A stretch of DNA of 64,000 nt from Bacteroidales bacterium (lineage in GTDB: Bacteria > Bacteroidota > Bacteroidia > Bacteroidales > P3): the NCBI GenBank assembly GCA_016292015.1, contig JAEEZY010000030.1:1-64000 (forward strand), written 5' to 3'. Positions 20,547 to 28,711 of this stretch are shown here, piece after piece (position 1 is the first letter of the stretch; the number at the start of each line of letters is the position of its first letter). The notes below the pieces were generated by a model. That model ran no database searches. It saw only the letters and a program-made list of their open reading frames with translations, and had not been told where the DNA came from. Position numbers and translations under genes: made by a program.

Positions 20547-20573
20547 CAGCCAGAACAAGACCTACTTCCCAAT

Positions 20574-22970
20574 ATGCTACTCTCTGACTTACAGACAGGT
20601 GAACGTGGTGTGGTGGTGCGTGTGGCGGGTCACGGTGCCTTCCGCAAGCGTATCATCGAGATGGGGTTCATCAAAGGGGTCACCGTGGAGTCGATACAGA
20701 ACGCCCCCCTCAACGACCCTATAAAATACCGCATCATGAACTTCGAGGTGTCTCTGCGTCGCAGCGACGCCACCAAGATAGAAATCGTGGGGGAGCAGGA
20801 GGCGGAAAAGGAAATCGTAAACCACGACGACTTCCAACCGCTTGACGCTCCCGACTGCGACGCCATGCACCACATCGCCGAAGAACGCGGCAAGACCATC
20901 AATGTCGCCCTCGTAGGCAACCCCAACTGTGGTAAAACCTCCATCTTCAACATCGCCGCTCACGCCCACGAACGCGTAGGCAACTACAGCGGTGTCACCG
21001 TCGACGAGAAAGTCGGCACCTTCGAGCACGGCGGCTACACGTTCAACCTAGTTGACCTTCCGGGAACATATTCACTGAGCGCCTACTCGCCGGAAGAGCT
21101 CTACGTGCGCAAGCACATCTTAGAGAAAAACCCCGACATCATTCTCAACGTGGTGGACGGCAGCAACCTGGAACGTAACCTCTACCTTACCACCCAACTC
21201 ATCGACATGGACATCACCATGGTGATGGCACTGAACATGTACGACGAACTGCAACGCAGCGGCGACAAGCTGGACATTTCCCAACTCTCCAACCTGCTCG
21301 CCATGCCCATCGTCCCCACCACTGGTCGGAACGGAGACGGGATAGGACGGCTGTTTGACAAGATAATCGAAGTATTCGAAGGAACTAACAAATCAGACAA
21401 GTCTGACAAATCCACTAACTTCCGCCACATCCACGTCAACCACGGTAAAGAGCTGGAACGTTGCATCACCTCCCTCCGCACAGAGCTGCGTGACCACGGC
21501 TTCAGCGACACACTCTCGACACGATTCTTAGCCATAAAGCTCCTGGAGAACGACAAGCAACTGGAGCACTATACCTCCGAACACGACCCCGACGGCAGCG
21601 TGCTGAAGATGCGCGATGACATAGGTTCAGAATACCTGAAAGCCAACCACCAGGACATCGAGAGTGCCGTGACCGACGCAAAATACGCTTTCGTGCGTGG
21701 CGCTCTGGCTGAATGCTACGTAAAAAACGAGAAAAGCACCTTGCACGCCGGCACCGACCGAATCGACGCCCTCGCCACACACAAATGGCTAGGTTACCCG
21801 CTGTTCCTCTGCGTGCTCTTCTTCACTTTTTTCTGCACGTTCTTCATCGGCCAGTACCCGATGGACTGGATTGAGGCACTGTTCGGCTGGTTAGGCTCAC
21901 TGGTTGAGAAGGCGATGCCAGCCGGACCGCTGCGCAGTCTTCTGGTGGACGGCATCATAAGCGGCGTGGGCTCGGTGATAGTGTTCCTGCCGCAGATACT
22001 GATTCTCTACCTCTTCATCTCGGTGATGGAGGACAGTGGATATATGGCGCGTGCGGCGTTCATCATGGACAAGTTCATGCACCACATGGGGCTGCACGGC
22101 AAGAGTTTCATACCGATGATCATGGGATTCGGCTGCAACGTGCCGGCCATCATGGCGACCCGCACCATCGAGGACCGCAAAAGCCGTCTGCTCACCATGC
22201 TGATAATTCCGATGATGAGCTGCTCAGCAAGGATTCCGGTATATGTCATCCTCACAGGCGCATTCTTCGGCGGCGTGAAGGCGGCATTCATCATGATGGG
22301 GTTGTATCTGATAGGCATGGTCATGGCAGTGCTGATGGCGAAACTCTTCAGCCGCTTCTTCGTGAAAGGCGAAAGCCTTCCATTCGTAATGGAACTCCCG
22401 CCCTACCGCATGCCCACCGCCAAAGCCGTACTACGGCATACGTGGGAGAAAGGCAAGGAATACCTCAAGAAGATGTCCACCATCATACTAGGCGCCAGCA
22501 TCATCGTCTGGGCACTGAGCTACTACCCCACCCATGAGAACCCACACTACCAAGCCGAACACAGCTATATGGCCCAAATAGGCAAAGCCATCGAACCAGC
22601 CATGCGTCCCTGTGGCTTCGACTGGCGTCAGAGCGTGTCGCTACTAGCTGGCGTGGGTGCCAAAGAGGTGGTCGCAAGCACCATGGGAGTGCTTTACAGC
22701 ACTGGGGCAGAGCTGTCGGACTTGTCTGACGGGACGGACTTGTCGGACAAGGCGGAGCTGTCAGACCTTGTGCGAAACAACATGACTCCACTTTCAGCGC
22801 TGTCGATGCTACTATTCATCCTGCTTTATATGCCTTGTGTGAGCACCATCGTGGCCATAAAGAACGAAAGTGGCAAATGGAAGTGGGCACTCTTCACCGT
22901 CGCCTACACCATCATCCTCGCCTGGGTCGTGGCGACGGTGTTCTATCAACTGGGGAGTCTGATTCTTTAA
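20574..22970 (+). CDS. feoB: FeoA-FeoB fusion, ferrous iron transporter
   Basis: 798 residues from ATG 20574. Residues 1-75 form a FeoA-like SH3 domain (GERGVVVRVAGHGAFRKRI). The FeoB G domain follows: G1 GNPNCGKTS, G2 region GNYSGVTVDE, G3 DLPGTYS, G4 NMYD. A polytopic membrane part then carries the Gate-like segments FIPMIMGFGCNVPAIMATR and LLAGVGAKEVVAST. The protein moves Fe2+ across the inner membrane, using GTP in the N-terminal domain. Fused FeoAB is common in Bacteroidales. Two in-frame 9-bp arrays insert low-complexity peptides: KSDKSDKST in the cytoplasmic linker and LSDLSDGTDLSDKAELSD before a late membrane segment. The Cys-rich partner gene follows after 49 bases. Confidence 0.95.
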   Translation: MLLSDLQTGERGVVVRVAGHGAFRKRIIEMGFIKGVTVESIQNAPLNDPIKYRIMNFEVSLRRSDATKIEIVGEQEAEKEIVNHDDFQPLDAPDCDAMHHIAEERGKTINVALVGNPNCGKTSIFNIAAHAHERVGNYSGVTVDEKVGTFEHGGYTFNLVDLPGTYSLSAYSPEELYVRKHILEKNPDIILNVVDGSNLERNLYLTTQLIDMDITMVMALNMYDELQRSGDKLDISQLSNLLAMPIVPTTGRNGDGIGRLFDKIIEVFEGTNKSDKSDKSTNFRHIHVNHGKELERCITSLRTELRDHGFSDTLSTRFLAIKLLENDKQLEHYTSEHDPDGSVLKMRDDIGSEYLKANHQDIESAVTDAKYAFVRGALAECYVKNEKSTLHAGTDRIDALATHKWLGYPLFLCVLFFTFFCTFFIGQYPMDWIEALFGWLGSLVEKAMPAGPLRSLLVDGIISGVGSVIVFLPQILILYLFISVMEDSGYMARAAFIMDKFMHHMGLHGKSFIPMIMGFGCNVPAIMATRTIEDRKSRLLTMLIIPMMSCSARIPVYVILTGAFFGGVKAAFIMMGLYLIGMVMAVLMAKLFSRFFVKGESLPFVMELPPYRMPTAKAVLRHTWEKGKEYLKKMSTIILGASIIVWALSYYPTHENPHYQAEHSYMAQIGKAIEPAMRPCGFDWRQSVSLLAGVGAKEVVASTMGVLYSTGAELSDLSDGTDLSDKAELSDLVRNNMTPLSALSMLLFILLYMPCVSTIVAIKNESGKWKWALFTVAYTIILAWVVATVFYQLGSLIL
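21390..21416 (+). repeat. In-frame 9-bp array inside feoB
   Basis: Three units (AAATCAGAC, AAGTCTGAC, AAATCCACT) in register with the codons, encoding KSDKSDKST in the linker after the G domain. Confidence 0.6.
22713..22766 (+). repeat. In-frame 9-bp array inside feoB, six units
   Basis: Units CTGTCGGAC, TTGTCTGAC, GGGACGGAC, TTGTCGGAC, AAGGCGGAG and CTGTCAGAC, each three codons, encoding repeated LSD-like tripeptides. The sequence resembles the complement of the first feoB array. Confidence 0.7.
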
Positions 22971-23024
22971 CTAGATAAACTAGATACTCTAGAATAACTA
23001 GATAAACTAGAAATACTAGATGGT
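22971..23024 (+). repeat. 9-bp tandem array from feoB stop to next start codon
   Basis: Six units of CTAGATAAA type (CTAGATAAA, CTAGATACT, CTAGAATAA, CTAGATAAA, CTAGAAATA, CTAGATGGT) begin right after the feoB stop. The ATG of the next gene (23020) lies inside the last unit. Confidence 0.85.
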
Positions 23025-23199
23025 GCAGAAGATTATAGTAATCCTGATTGTTGTGGTGGCGGTGGCGTTCGCCATCCGGGCACTGGTGCGCACTATAAAA
23101 GGAAAGAGCAACTGCGGATGTGACTGCTGCAACTGCCCAAAATCTAGAAGTTCTAGATGTTCTAGCGACTCTAGAAATTCTAGTGATTCTAGAAACTAA
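23020..23199 (+). CDS. FeoB-associated Cys-rich membrane protein
   Basis: A 59-residue protein: one N-terminal membrane helix (VQKIIVILIVVVAVAFAI), a short basic segment, then a Cys cluster NCGCDCCNCP. This is the layout of the FeoB-associated Cys-rich membrane proteins (PF12669-like) usually found next to feoB; they are thought to assist iron transport, mechanism unknown. The last 18 residues (SRSSRCSSDSRNSSDSRN) are encoded entirely by six units of a 9-bp array related to the array before the gene, so the native protein probably ended near NCPK and was extended by the repeat. It lies 49 bases after feoB and is surely co-transcribed. Confidence 0.85.
   Translation: MVQKIIVILIVVVAVAFAIRALVRTIKGKSNCGCDCCNCPKSRSSRCSSDSRNSSDSRN
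23143..23196 (+). repeat. 9-bp tandem array translated as a Ser/Arg tail
   Basis: Six units of TCTAGAAGT type in codon register, ending directly at the TAA stop (23197-23199). The core CTAGA is shared with the array at 22971-23024. Confidence 0.85.
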
Positions 23200-23203
23200 C
23201 GGT

Positions 23204-23590
23204 TCACTTATACTTAAACTCCTCTATCTCGCGGCGGTCGCGCTTGGTTGGACGGCCACTGCCTCGGTCTCGTTTCTCAAAGCCATACTGCCGCACCATC
23301 TGTATGCGCTCATACTCTTCCTGCGGGGTTAGGTCGGTCATATAGTCGGGCACCAGCTTCGCAGCCACACGGTTATGCAGCAGTGCCTTCACCTCAATCA
23401 CCTTGTGAACCTGCTCAATGGAAAGTTCATACCTCTCTCCTACCCTCACCACATGAGAAGCTTTCAACACCTGTTCCCCCATCTTCACCTTTCCTGCACG
23501 GCAGGCATCAGAAGCGTTGCTGCGAGTCTTGTAAAGCCGCACGGACCAGAGGTACTTGTCGAGACGCAGTGGTTCTTGGTCTGTCGGCAT
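23204..23590 (-). CDS. hslR: Hsp15-like S4-domain RNA-binding protein
   Basis: 128 residues. An S4 RNA-binding domain fills the first half: LRLDKYLWSVRLYKTRS, then CRAGKVKMGEQVLKASHVV. The C-terminal part is strongly basic (KRDRGSGRPTKRDRREI), as in heat-shock protein 15. In E. coli Hsp15 binds 50S subunits carrying stalled nascent chains and helps recycle them. It is last in the minus-strand run after tonB, 4 bases beyond that stop, and its own stop is 4 bases from the end of the convergent Cys-rich FeoB partner. Length and motifs fit the family well. Confidence 0.88.
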   Translation of the reverse strand: MPTDQEPLRLDKYLWSVRLYKTRSNASDACRAGKVKMGEQVLKASHVVRVGERYELSIEQVHKVIEVKALLHNRVAAKLVPDYMTDLTPQEEYERIQMVRQYGFEKRDRGSGRPTKRDRREIEEFKYK

Positions 23591-23594
23591 ATAG

Positions 23595-24401
23595 TTATCT
23601 ATTTATATAGTTATAACGTATTCGTCCTTTCTGGACCTCCGGCGCACTAGGGTCTGGTTTGAAAGTGGTGCGTTTGGCTGCCGCCACAGCCTCGGCTTTC
23701 AACGAATTGACTGCCGAAGACGACTGCTTGTCAACATTGGCTTCAACCACTTTCCCTTCACGATTTACCATAATCACAACTTCAATCCACCCCTCAATAC
23801 TCCTGTTCTCCGAAGGACGCGACTTGTTTACCACGTTACGACCAGCGAGATAGTATGAATCCCCCCCCCCGCCATTGCCATTATAGTTCGTCGAATTAGG
23901 ATTTCCGTTAGGCTTGCCCATATTCCCACTGCCGTAAGTGTTACCGCTACTTCCACTATTCGAGTTGGAACCTGCGTTGGATGATGAGTTGCGGCTTCCC
24001 GGAAAGAGAGCGTTTTTGTTGATTTCAGGCTCCTTTGGTTTCTCAGGCTGCTTGGTCTCGGTAGGCGTGGTTGTTGTTTTCTCGGTAGGCTTGGTCTTTT
24101 CGGTCTTCTTTGGTATAGACACGGTCTCCTCGGTAGATTGGGTTGCCACGCTCTCTTGCGAGGTGGCAGGAGCAGGTTGTGGTGCGGCAGTGGTATTCTC
24201 GGATTGCGCTGGCATCATGTTGTCACCCATCCCGAAATCCGTGTTGCCTAAAGTAACCTCCACACCTCGTTCAGGGATAGGTGGATCCGGCGGAAAATGC
24301 TTAACCAAAATCAAAATAACGACAGTCACCGCGGTGATAAGGATCGTCACCGCAGCTGCTATCAGTTTATTTTTATTGGAATGAAAGTCGATATGAGGCA
24401 T
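23595..24401 (-). CDS. tonB: TonB energy-transducing protein
   Basis: 268 residues. A single N-terminal membrane helix (LIAAAVTILITAVTVVILIL) is followed by a long Pro/Lys/Thr-rich periplasmic spacer (about 75-130, with PTEKTTTTPTETKQPEKPKEP), a Gly/Asn/Ser-rich stretch and a C-terminal TonB-like domain (about 195-268: IEGWIEVVIMVNREGKVV ... RIRYNYINR). TonB carries proton-motive energy from ExbB-ExbD to outer-membrane receptors. Immediately before the C-terminal domain the gene has ten consecutive G (23861-23870), encoding GGG plus the first base of the following Asp codon; slippage there would remove the functional domain. The gene follows exbD after 11 bases. Confidence 0.9.
   Translation of the reverse strand: MPHIDFHSNKNKLIAAAVTILITAVTVVILILVKHFPPDPPIPERGVEVTLGNTDFGMGDNMMPAQSENTTAAPQPAPATSQESVATQSTEETVSIPKKTEKTKPTEKTTTTPTETKQPEKPKEPEINKNALFPGSRNSSSNAGSNSNSGSSGNTYGSGNMGKPNGNPNSTNYNGNGGGGDSYYLAGRNVVNKSRPSENRSIEGWIEVVIMVNREGKVVEANVDKQSSSAVNSLKAEAVAAAKRTTFKPDPSAPEVQKGRIRYNYINR
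23861..23870 (-). repeat. G10 homopolymer inside tonB
   Basis: Ten C on the plus strand, i.e. ten G in the coding strand, within the low-complexity stretch before the TonB C-terminal domain. Tracts of this length are typical slipped-strand phase-variation sites. Confidence 0.8.
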
Positions 24402-24412
24402 ATCAAATTGTC

Positions 24413-24823
24413 TTATTTTGATGCTGTTGCCAAGATAACCTTATGCTGGGTGCCGTACTGCTCGTTGATGGCGTTGACGGCGTCGATCACAGTCACGACA
24501 CACTGCACCGGAACCGTGCGGTCGGAACGCAACACCACGCAGGCGTTCTGTACGGTGTCAATACCACTGACGATGAGAGACTGGAGGCTCGCCGAATCGG
24601 CAGGAGTGTCGCCCACCTGATAGTTCTGGTTCTCGTCAATATAAACGGTGACATTCTGTTTCGCCATCGTCTTACTGTTGTTGGCTGTAGGCAGCAGGAG
24701 CTTCACCGCATTAGGGCTGATGAGCGTTGAGGTTATCATGAAGAAAATCAAAAGCAGAAACACCAAGTCCGACATTGACGAGCTCGACATTTCGATATTG
24801 ATTTTATTTCTGGATTTTATCAT
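24413..24823 (-). CDS. exbD: ExbD/TolR biopolymer transport protein
   Basis: About 136 residues from the ATG at 24823 (MIKSRNKINIEM); an upstream in-frame start would run through the spacer repeat and adds a non-homologous leader. One membrane helix near the N-terminus (DLVFLLLIFFMITSTLI) begins with the conserved Asp that takes part in proton coupling in this family. The periplasmic part is LLPTANNS ... TVYIDENQNYQVGD ... VVLRSDRTVPVQCVV. It works with ExbB as the motor for TonB. It lies between exbB and tonB in one transcription unit. Confidence 0.92.
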   Translation of the reverse strand: MIKSRNKINIEMSSSSMSDLVFLLLIFFMITSTLISPNAVKLLLPTANNSKTMAKQNVTVYIDENQNYQVGDTPADSASLQSLIVSGIDTVQNACVVLRSDRTVPVQCVVTVIDAVNAINEQYGTQHKVILATASK

Positions 24824-24833
24824 AGGATAAAAA

Positions 24834-24857
24834 GTTGATATGTTGATAAGTTGATAT
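24834..24857 (-). repeat. 8-bp array in the exbB-exbD spacer
   Basis: Three units of GTTGATAT type (GTTGATAT, GTTGATAA, GTTGATAT on the plus strand) fill most of the 50-base gap between exbB stop and exbD start. The same unit recurs eleven times at 59567-59654. Confidence 0.75.
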
Positions 24858-24873
24858 GGCCGAAAATCGCTTA

Positions 24874-25590
24874 TCAACCATTGACAGGCTCGTGAAGGAG
24901 ATCCATAAACTCAGTGGCGCGAGTCTCGAGTGCAAACACCACCTTGTTGATACGGGTGATGAGAATGTTGTAGAGGAAGTAGCAGATAATACCGACGATG
25001 AGGCCTCCAACGGTGGTCACCATTGCAGTGTAGATTCCCGACGCAAGAACTCCTATCTCGATATTGTTACCAGCCTCCGCCATGTCGCGGAAAGCAACAA
25101 TCATACCGGTCACGGTGCCAAGAAAACCAATCATAGGTCCCAACGAAGCCACCGTAGCAACAAGGGAAACCCCCTTCTCCAGACGTGCCACTTCCATCTG
25201 ACCTTCGTTCTCTATGGCAGCTTGAATGTCAGGCAGAGGACGACCAAGACGAGACAATCCTTTGTCAACCATACGTCCGATAGGGGTTTGAGTGTGTTTT
25301 GCCAACGAGCGAGCCTCGTCAATCTTGTCTTCATGTATGTATTGACGTATGTTGTTCATGAACTGATTGTCCGACTCAGCCTTCATAGCGTTGCGGAGAG
25401 CAAGGTAGCGTTCGATGGAGATATAAATAGCCAAAATAAGCAGCAAAACGAGGACAGCCATAATCCATCCACCTTTCAGTGCCATATCCCACATGGAAGT
25501 ACCGCTCATTTTCTCAGCGGCGCCAGCCACCGCTTGAGCAGTCTCTTCGGTGGCAACCTGATTAATAATCAATAAAATATAGTTCATCAT
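24874..25590 (-). CDS. exbB: MotA/TolQ/ExbB proton channel family protein
   Basis: 238 residues with three membrane segments: an N-terminal helix (GWIMAVLVLLLILAIYISI), then a pair in the conserved C-terminal domain (GVSLVATVASLGPMIGFLGTVTG and YTAMVTTVGGLIVGIICYFL). The GFLGTVTGMI signature is diagnostic. It forms the inner-membrane proton channel that drives TonB via ExbD. A second Met directly follows the first, so the start is uncertain by one codon. It heads the exbB-exbD-tonB-hslR run. Confidence 0.93.
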   Translation of the reverse strand: MMNYILLIINQVATEETAQAVAGAAEKMSGTSMWDMALKGGWIMAVLVLLLILAIYISIERYLALRNAMKAESDNQFMNNIRQYIHEDKIDEARSLAKHTQTPIGRMVDKGLSRLGRPLPDIQAAIENEGQMEVARLEKGVSLVATVASLGPMIGFLGTVTGMIVAFRDMAEAGNNIEIGVLASGIYTAMVTTVGGLIVGIICYFLYNILITRINKVVFALETRATEFMDLLHEPVNG

Positions 25591-25672
25591 AAGACATTTA
25601 ATTTTGACGTAAAATTACATCAAATAATAATCTTACGGATGAAAGCCAGCGTTTTATATCAACACTTCGGTG

Positions 25673-26392
25673 TTAAAATGTGAAGGTAAGAGACAAACCC
25701 GGAGCCGAAGGAACAGGGTATTCCGGAACAGACATCATGGTAGGAGCGGCATGGAGGGAGATGTCGTCGGAGATGTCGTAATCAAATAGATGCCCGAATA
25801 CGTAGGCGTCAATCAGGTTGAGGCCATAGAATACAGCACCAATAATGATACTCAGCTGGAAATACTGGTTATACGACTGGTAAAGATTATAGATATTAGA
25901 GGTAGGGTAGTTGGCATAACCTGACAACTGCGTAGCACCACCATTATTGACTCTATAGAGATACTCCTTCTTAAACTTCTTCATATTGGTACCGTTGGTG
26001 TAGGCAAAATAGCCAACACCTGCGAATGCCCCATAGATGATGGGGATTTTCCACGCCTGATGGTTGTAAACTTGACCGGCGCCCGGGAGAAGTGACCAAA
26101 GGAGAGCCTTGGTGGCAGAGTGTTCCTTCTTTACAGTAGAGACCTGAGGCTTTTGATGCCTGGACACAGTCCTGCCGTTACGGGGGCTCCCCTGTGTCCG
26201 AGGGCTTTGAATACCTTTAGACGGCAGAGATGTCTGATGAAGTCGTGAATCCTGAGAAGGCTGTGAGGGTTGAGAAGAAGAAAGCGAGTCTTGGGAAGGA
26301 ATGATGCTTGGAGATGAGATTGTATCTTGAGCACGGAGGATGCCTGCGGCAGCCAAAAACAAAGCCAGAATAAGAACTCTGGCCCTGCACAC
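25673..26392 (-). CDS. DUF5683-type membrane protein next to parB
   Basis: 239 residues from a GTG start at 26392. Signal peptide VLILALFLAAAGILRAQ, then a Ser/Pro/Gln-rich low-complexity stretch (about 23-75). A conserved domain with two or three membrane segments follows: LLWSLLPGAGQVYNHQAWK, IIYGAFAGVGYFAYTNG and LSIIIGAVFYGLNLIDAYVFG. The PGAGQxYN...WK motif is what I recognise from DUF5683, commonly found directly after parAB in Bacteroidota. Function is unknown. It is probably co-transcribed with parAB. Confidence 0.82.
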   Translation of the reverse strand: MCRARVLILALFLAAAGILRAQDTISSPSIIPSQDSLSSSQPSQPSQDSRLHQTSLPSKGIQSPRTQGSPRNGRTVSRHQKPQVSTVKKEHSATKALLWSLLPGAGQVYNHQAWKIPIIYGAFAGVGYFAYTNGTNMKKFKKEYLYRVNNGGATQLSGYANYPTSNIYNLYQSYNQYFQLSIIIGAVFYGLNLIDAYVFGHLFDYDISDDISLHAAPTMMSVPEYPVPSAPGLSLTFTF

Positions 26393-26479
26393 ATTAATTA
26401 TGAAAAATTCACTATCGATTTTCTTGGGGATTAATGATTGGACACCTACGGGTTCTCCCGTGTCCTGATGATTGTGGGT

Positions 26480-27361
26480 TCACTTTTTCAACAGGTTTAC
26501 GAGGCGCTCAAAATCGGCATCGGTGTTGAAGTGTATTGTCAAAGTGCCCTTGCCTCGATTGTTACGTTTAACCTCAACCTCGGATTGCAGGTATTTCTTC
26601 AAGCCGCTGCAAGCCTCAGTATAGACTTTAGGCAACTTGCTTTTCTCATCACGTTTTGCCGTCACTTTAGGCTTGGCTGTAGCCTTGGCCATTTCCTCGG
26701 TTTCATGGACGGAGAGCCCTCGTTCGATAATGGCATGGAGTATAGCAGCATGACGCTCTATATCGTCAACACCTGCAAGTACACGAGCGTGAGCCATACT
26801 AATCTCGTCGTGCTGGAGAGCCAGCTGAGTCTCAGCCGGAAGGTTAAGCAGACGCAGATAGTTAGTGATGGTGGAACGTGACTTGCCAAGACGCTCAGAT
26901 AGTTGCTCATGTGTAAGGCTACACTCCTCGATAAGTGCACTATAGGAGAAGGCGACCTCCATGGCGTTGAGGTTCTCACGCTGGATGTTCTCGACGAGAG
27001 CCATCTCCATCATTTGTCCGTCGGTGGCGACTCGCACATAAGCAGGGACTTCCTTCAATCCAGCCAACTTGGAAGCACGGATACGACGCTCACCGGCTAT
27101 GAGCTGATACTTGCCGTCGGGCATCTGACGGACAGTGACAGGGGTGATGACACCCTGCTGCTTAATCGACTGAGCCAATTCGTCGAGAGCTGTTTCATCG
27201 AATTCCTTGCGAGGCTGGAAAGGATTGGCCTCGATTTTATCGACAGGAATCAAAGATATTGCAGCCGTGACAGAGGACTTGGCCTGAATCGCGTCGATGT
27301 CAATATCGCCCAATATGGAAGAAAGGCCGCGGCCTTTCACAGGAGGTTTCTTTGTAGCCAT
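26480..27361 (-). CDS. parB: ParB chromosome-partitioning protein
   Basis: 293 residues. The N-terminal CTP-binding domain has NPFQPRKEFDETAL and the arginine patch GERRIRASKLAGLKEVPAY. A helix-turn-helix follows (EECSLTHEQLSERLGKSRST), then the linker and a C-terminal dimerisation domain. ParB loads at parS sites and spreads as a sliding clamp to organise the origin region. The ATG overlaps the parA stop (TAATG), implying translational coupling. I did not notice a parS-like palindrome nearby. Confidence 0.95.
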   Translation of the reverse strand: MATKKPPVKGRGLSSILGDIDIDAIQAKSSVTAAISLIPVDKIEANPFQPRKEFDETALDELAQSIKQQGVITPVTVRQMPDGKYQLIAGERRIRASKLAGLKEVPAYVRVATDGQMMEMALVENIQRENLNAMEVAFSYSALIEECSLTHEQLSERLGKSRSTITNYLRLLNLPAETQLALQHDEISMAHARVLAGVDDIERHAAILHAIIERGLSVHETEEMAKATAKPKVTAKRDEKSKLPKVYTEACSGLKKYLQSEVEVKRNNRGKGTLTIHFNTDADFERLVNLLKK

Positions 27362-28134
27362 TATTTCTTAAGGTTGTTGCGTCGCAGAATTTCGTTTGCA
27401 AGGTTTATGTAGTTGATGGCACCGCTACAAGTGGCATCGTACATTATGACCGACTTGCCGTAGCTCGGGGCCTCGGCGATTTTGATGTTGCGGTATATGA
27501 GAGTGTCGAAGACCATGTGTTTGAAATGGCCGCGGACATCGTCAACGACCTGACGGGCAAGACGGAGACGCGAGTCGTACATGGTGATGAGCAGACCTTC
27601 GATGCTGAGTTGCGGGTTAAGGCGAGTTTGCACAATACGTATGGTATTGAGCAACTTGCCAAGACCTTCGAGAGCAAAATACTCGCTTTGGATGGGTATA
27701 ATAACCGAGTCACTGGCGGCCAGCGCATTTAGGGTAATGAGGCCGAGCGAAGGACTACAATCTATTATGATGAAATCGTAGTTGTCCTTAACAGGCTCGA
27801 TGGCTCTCTTAAGGAAATACTCGCGTTGTTTTTCGTTGACCAATTCAAGTTCCGCACCAACAAGGTCAATACGAGTAGGTAGCAACGAAAGATTCGGAGT
27901 GTCGGTGTCGATGATGCAGTCGTCGGCGGAAGCGTGGCCAAGGAGGCACTCGTAAACACCTTTGTCCACCGACTCGGGGTCGATGCCGAGACCAGAAGTG
28001 GCGTTAGCTTGGGGGTCGGCGTCGATAAGCAGCACCTGATACTCCAGCACCGCGAGAGCAGCACTGAGGTTGGTTGCCGTGGTGGTTTTGCCCACGCCGC
28101 CCTTTTGGTTGGCAATAGAGATTATTTTACCCAT
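27361..28134 (-). CDS. parA: ParA chromosome-partitioning ATPase
   Basis: 257 residues. Deviant Walker A NQKGGVGKTTTATN, Walker A' LLIDADPQANATSG and the ParA signature DFIIIDCSPSLGLITLNAL are all present, with the usual Soj length. It is an ATP-dependent, DNA-binding dimer that works with ParB in chromosome segregation. Stop and parB start overlap in TAATG. Confidence 0.96.
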   Translation of the reverse strand: MGKIISIANQKGGVGKTTTATNLSAALAVLEYQVLLIDADPQANATSGLGIDPESVDKGVYECLLGHASADDCIIDTDTPNLSLLPTRIDLVGAELELVNEKQREYFLKRAIEPVKDNYDFIIIDCSPSLGLITLNALAASDSVIIPIQSEYFALEGLGKLLNTIRIVQTRLNPQLSIEGLLITMYDSRLRLARQVVDDVRGHFKHMVFDTLIYRNIKIAEAPSYGKSVIMYDATCSGAINYINLANEILRRNNLKK

Positions 28135-28202
28135 AGTTTAAAAATACTCACATTAAGACAGCCCACGCGGCCATACCGACAAAGGCCGGAAAACAAGCCA
28201 AT

Positions 28203-28226
28203 GCGCCGACACCAAGGCGTCGGCGC
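28203..28226 (-). terminator. Hairpin between the PUR gene and parA
   Basis: GCGCCGAC / GTCGGCGC, 8 perfect base pairs with an 8-base loop, 8 bases past the stop of the PUR gene. On the minus strand it is followed by a modest T-rich run, so termination is likely but not certain. Confidence 0.55.
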
Positions 28227-28233
28227 CTGGAAA

Positions 28234-28581
28234 TTAATAGGAGAGGTTCATGTCGTCGAGCGGAGCCGAGCCGTCAATGTTGATGGAGTCGGTATGACGC
28301 TCTTCGACAACAACAGGAGGAGGAACGATGCCCGTCTCGATGAAGGAGAAGGCGTTTTCCAGACCTTGTTTGAACTTCTCGAAGTCCTCTTTGTAGAGGA
28401 ACATCTTGTTTTTGTCGATATAGAACTGGCCCGTGGCGTTGTCAAACACCTTGCGGCTTTCTGCAATGGTAATGAATTTATCACCACCTCTAGTCTCCTT
28501 CACGTCAAAGAAATAGCGGCGTTTGCCGGCAGGGATCGACTGTGAATACAACTCTTCTTTTCTGTTTTCTGTGTAATCCAT
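28234..28581 (-). CDS. PUR-alpha-like nucleic-acid-binding protein (DUF3276)
   Basis: 115 residues from the ATG at 28581 (MDYTENRKEEL). The core YSQSIPAGKRRYFFDVKET ... FITIAESRKVF ... KMFLYKEDFEKFKQGL is the bacterial PUR repeat, a Whirly-like fold that binds single-stranded DNA or RNA. An acidic tail follows. The longer frame upstream would start before the likely promoter (28613-28620), so the short start is right. This is a housekeeping-type protein in Bacteroidota; its precise cellular role is not settled. Confidence 0.88.
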   Translation of the reverse strand: MDYTENRKEELYSQSIPAGKRRYFFDVKETRGGDKFITIAESRKVFDNATGQFYIDKNKMFLYKEDFEKFKQGLENAFSFIETGIVPPPVVVEERHTDSINIDGSAPLDDMNLSY

Positions 28582-28612
28582 TTCTACTTGTTTATATACG
28601 TTGAACGAAATG

Positions 28613-28620
28613 CAAAAGTA
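28613..28620 (-). promoter_or_regulatory. -7 promoter element for the PUR gene
   Basis: TACTTTTG on the minus strand, 31 bases before the ATG at 28581. No TTG at the expected distance. Confidence 0.5.
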
Positions 28621-28711
28621 ATTATTTTTTTTCACATTATAGGCAGTCGCCTGCAAAAATATCAACAACCACCGTTTAGAACCTCAACACATCCCTACCA
28701 CAAATCACTGG

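Larger units (their letters stand above)
19987..20573. other. Divergent intergenic region
   Basis: About 590 AT-rich bases between the minus-strand small secreted protein and plus-strand feoAB. It holds a promoter in each direction (20046-20076 minus; 20516-20546 plus) and a 20-base palindrome overlapping the feoAB -33 box. I see no convincing coding frame between them. Confidence 0.55.

Noticed and set aside
20544-20573. Upstream TTG start for feoAB
   Set aside because: The TTG lies inside the -7 promoter box, so it would not be transcribed; ATG 20574 begins the FeoA domain correctly.
26480-28134. Replication origin next to parAB and dnaB
   Set aside because: No dnaA, DnaA-box cluster or parS palindrome was noticed; parAB position alone is not enough.
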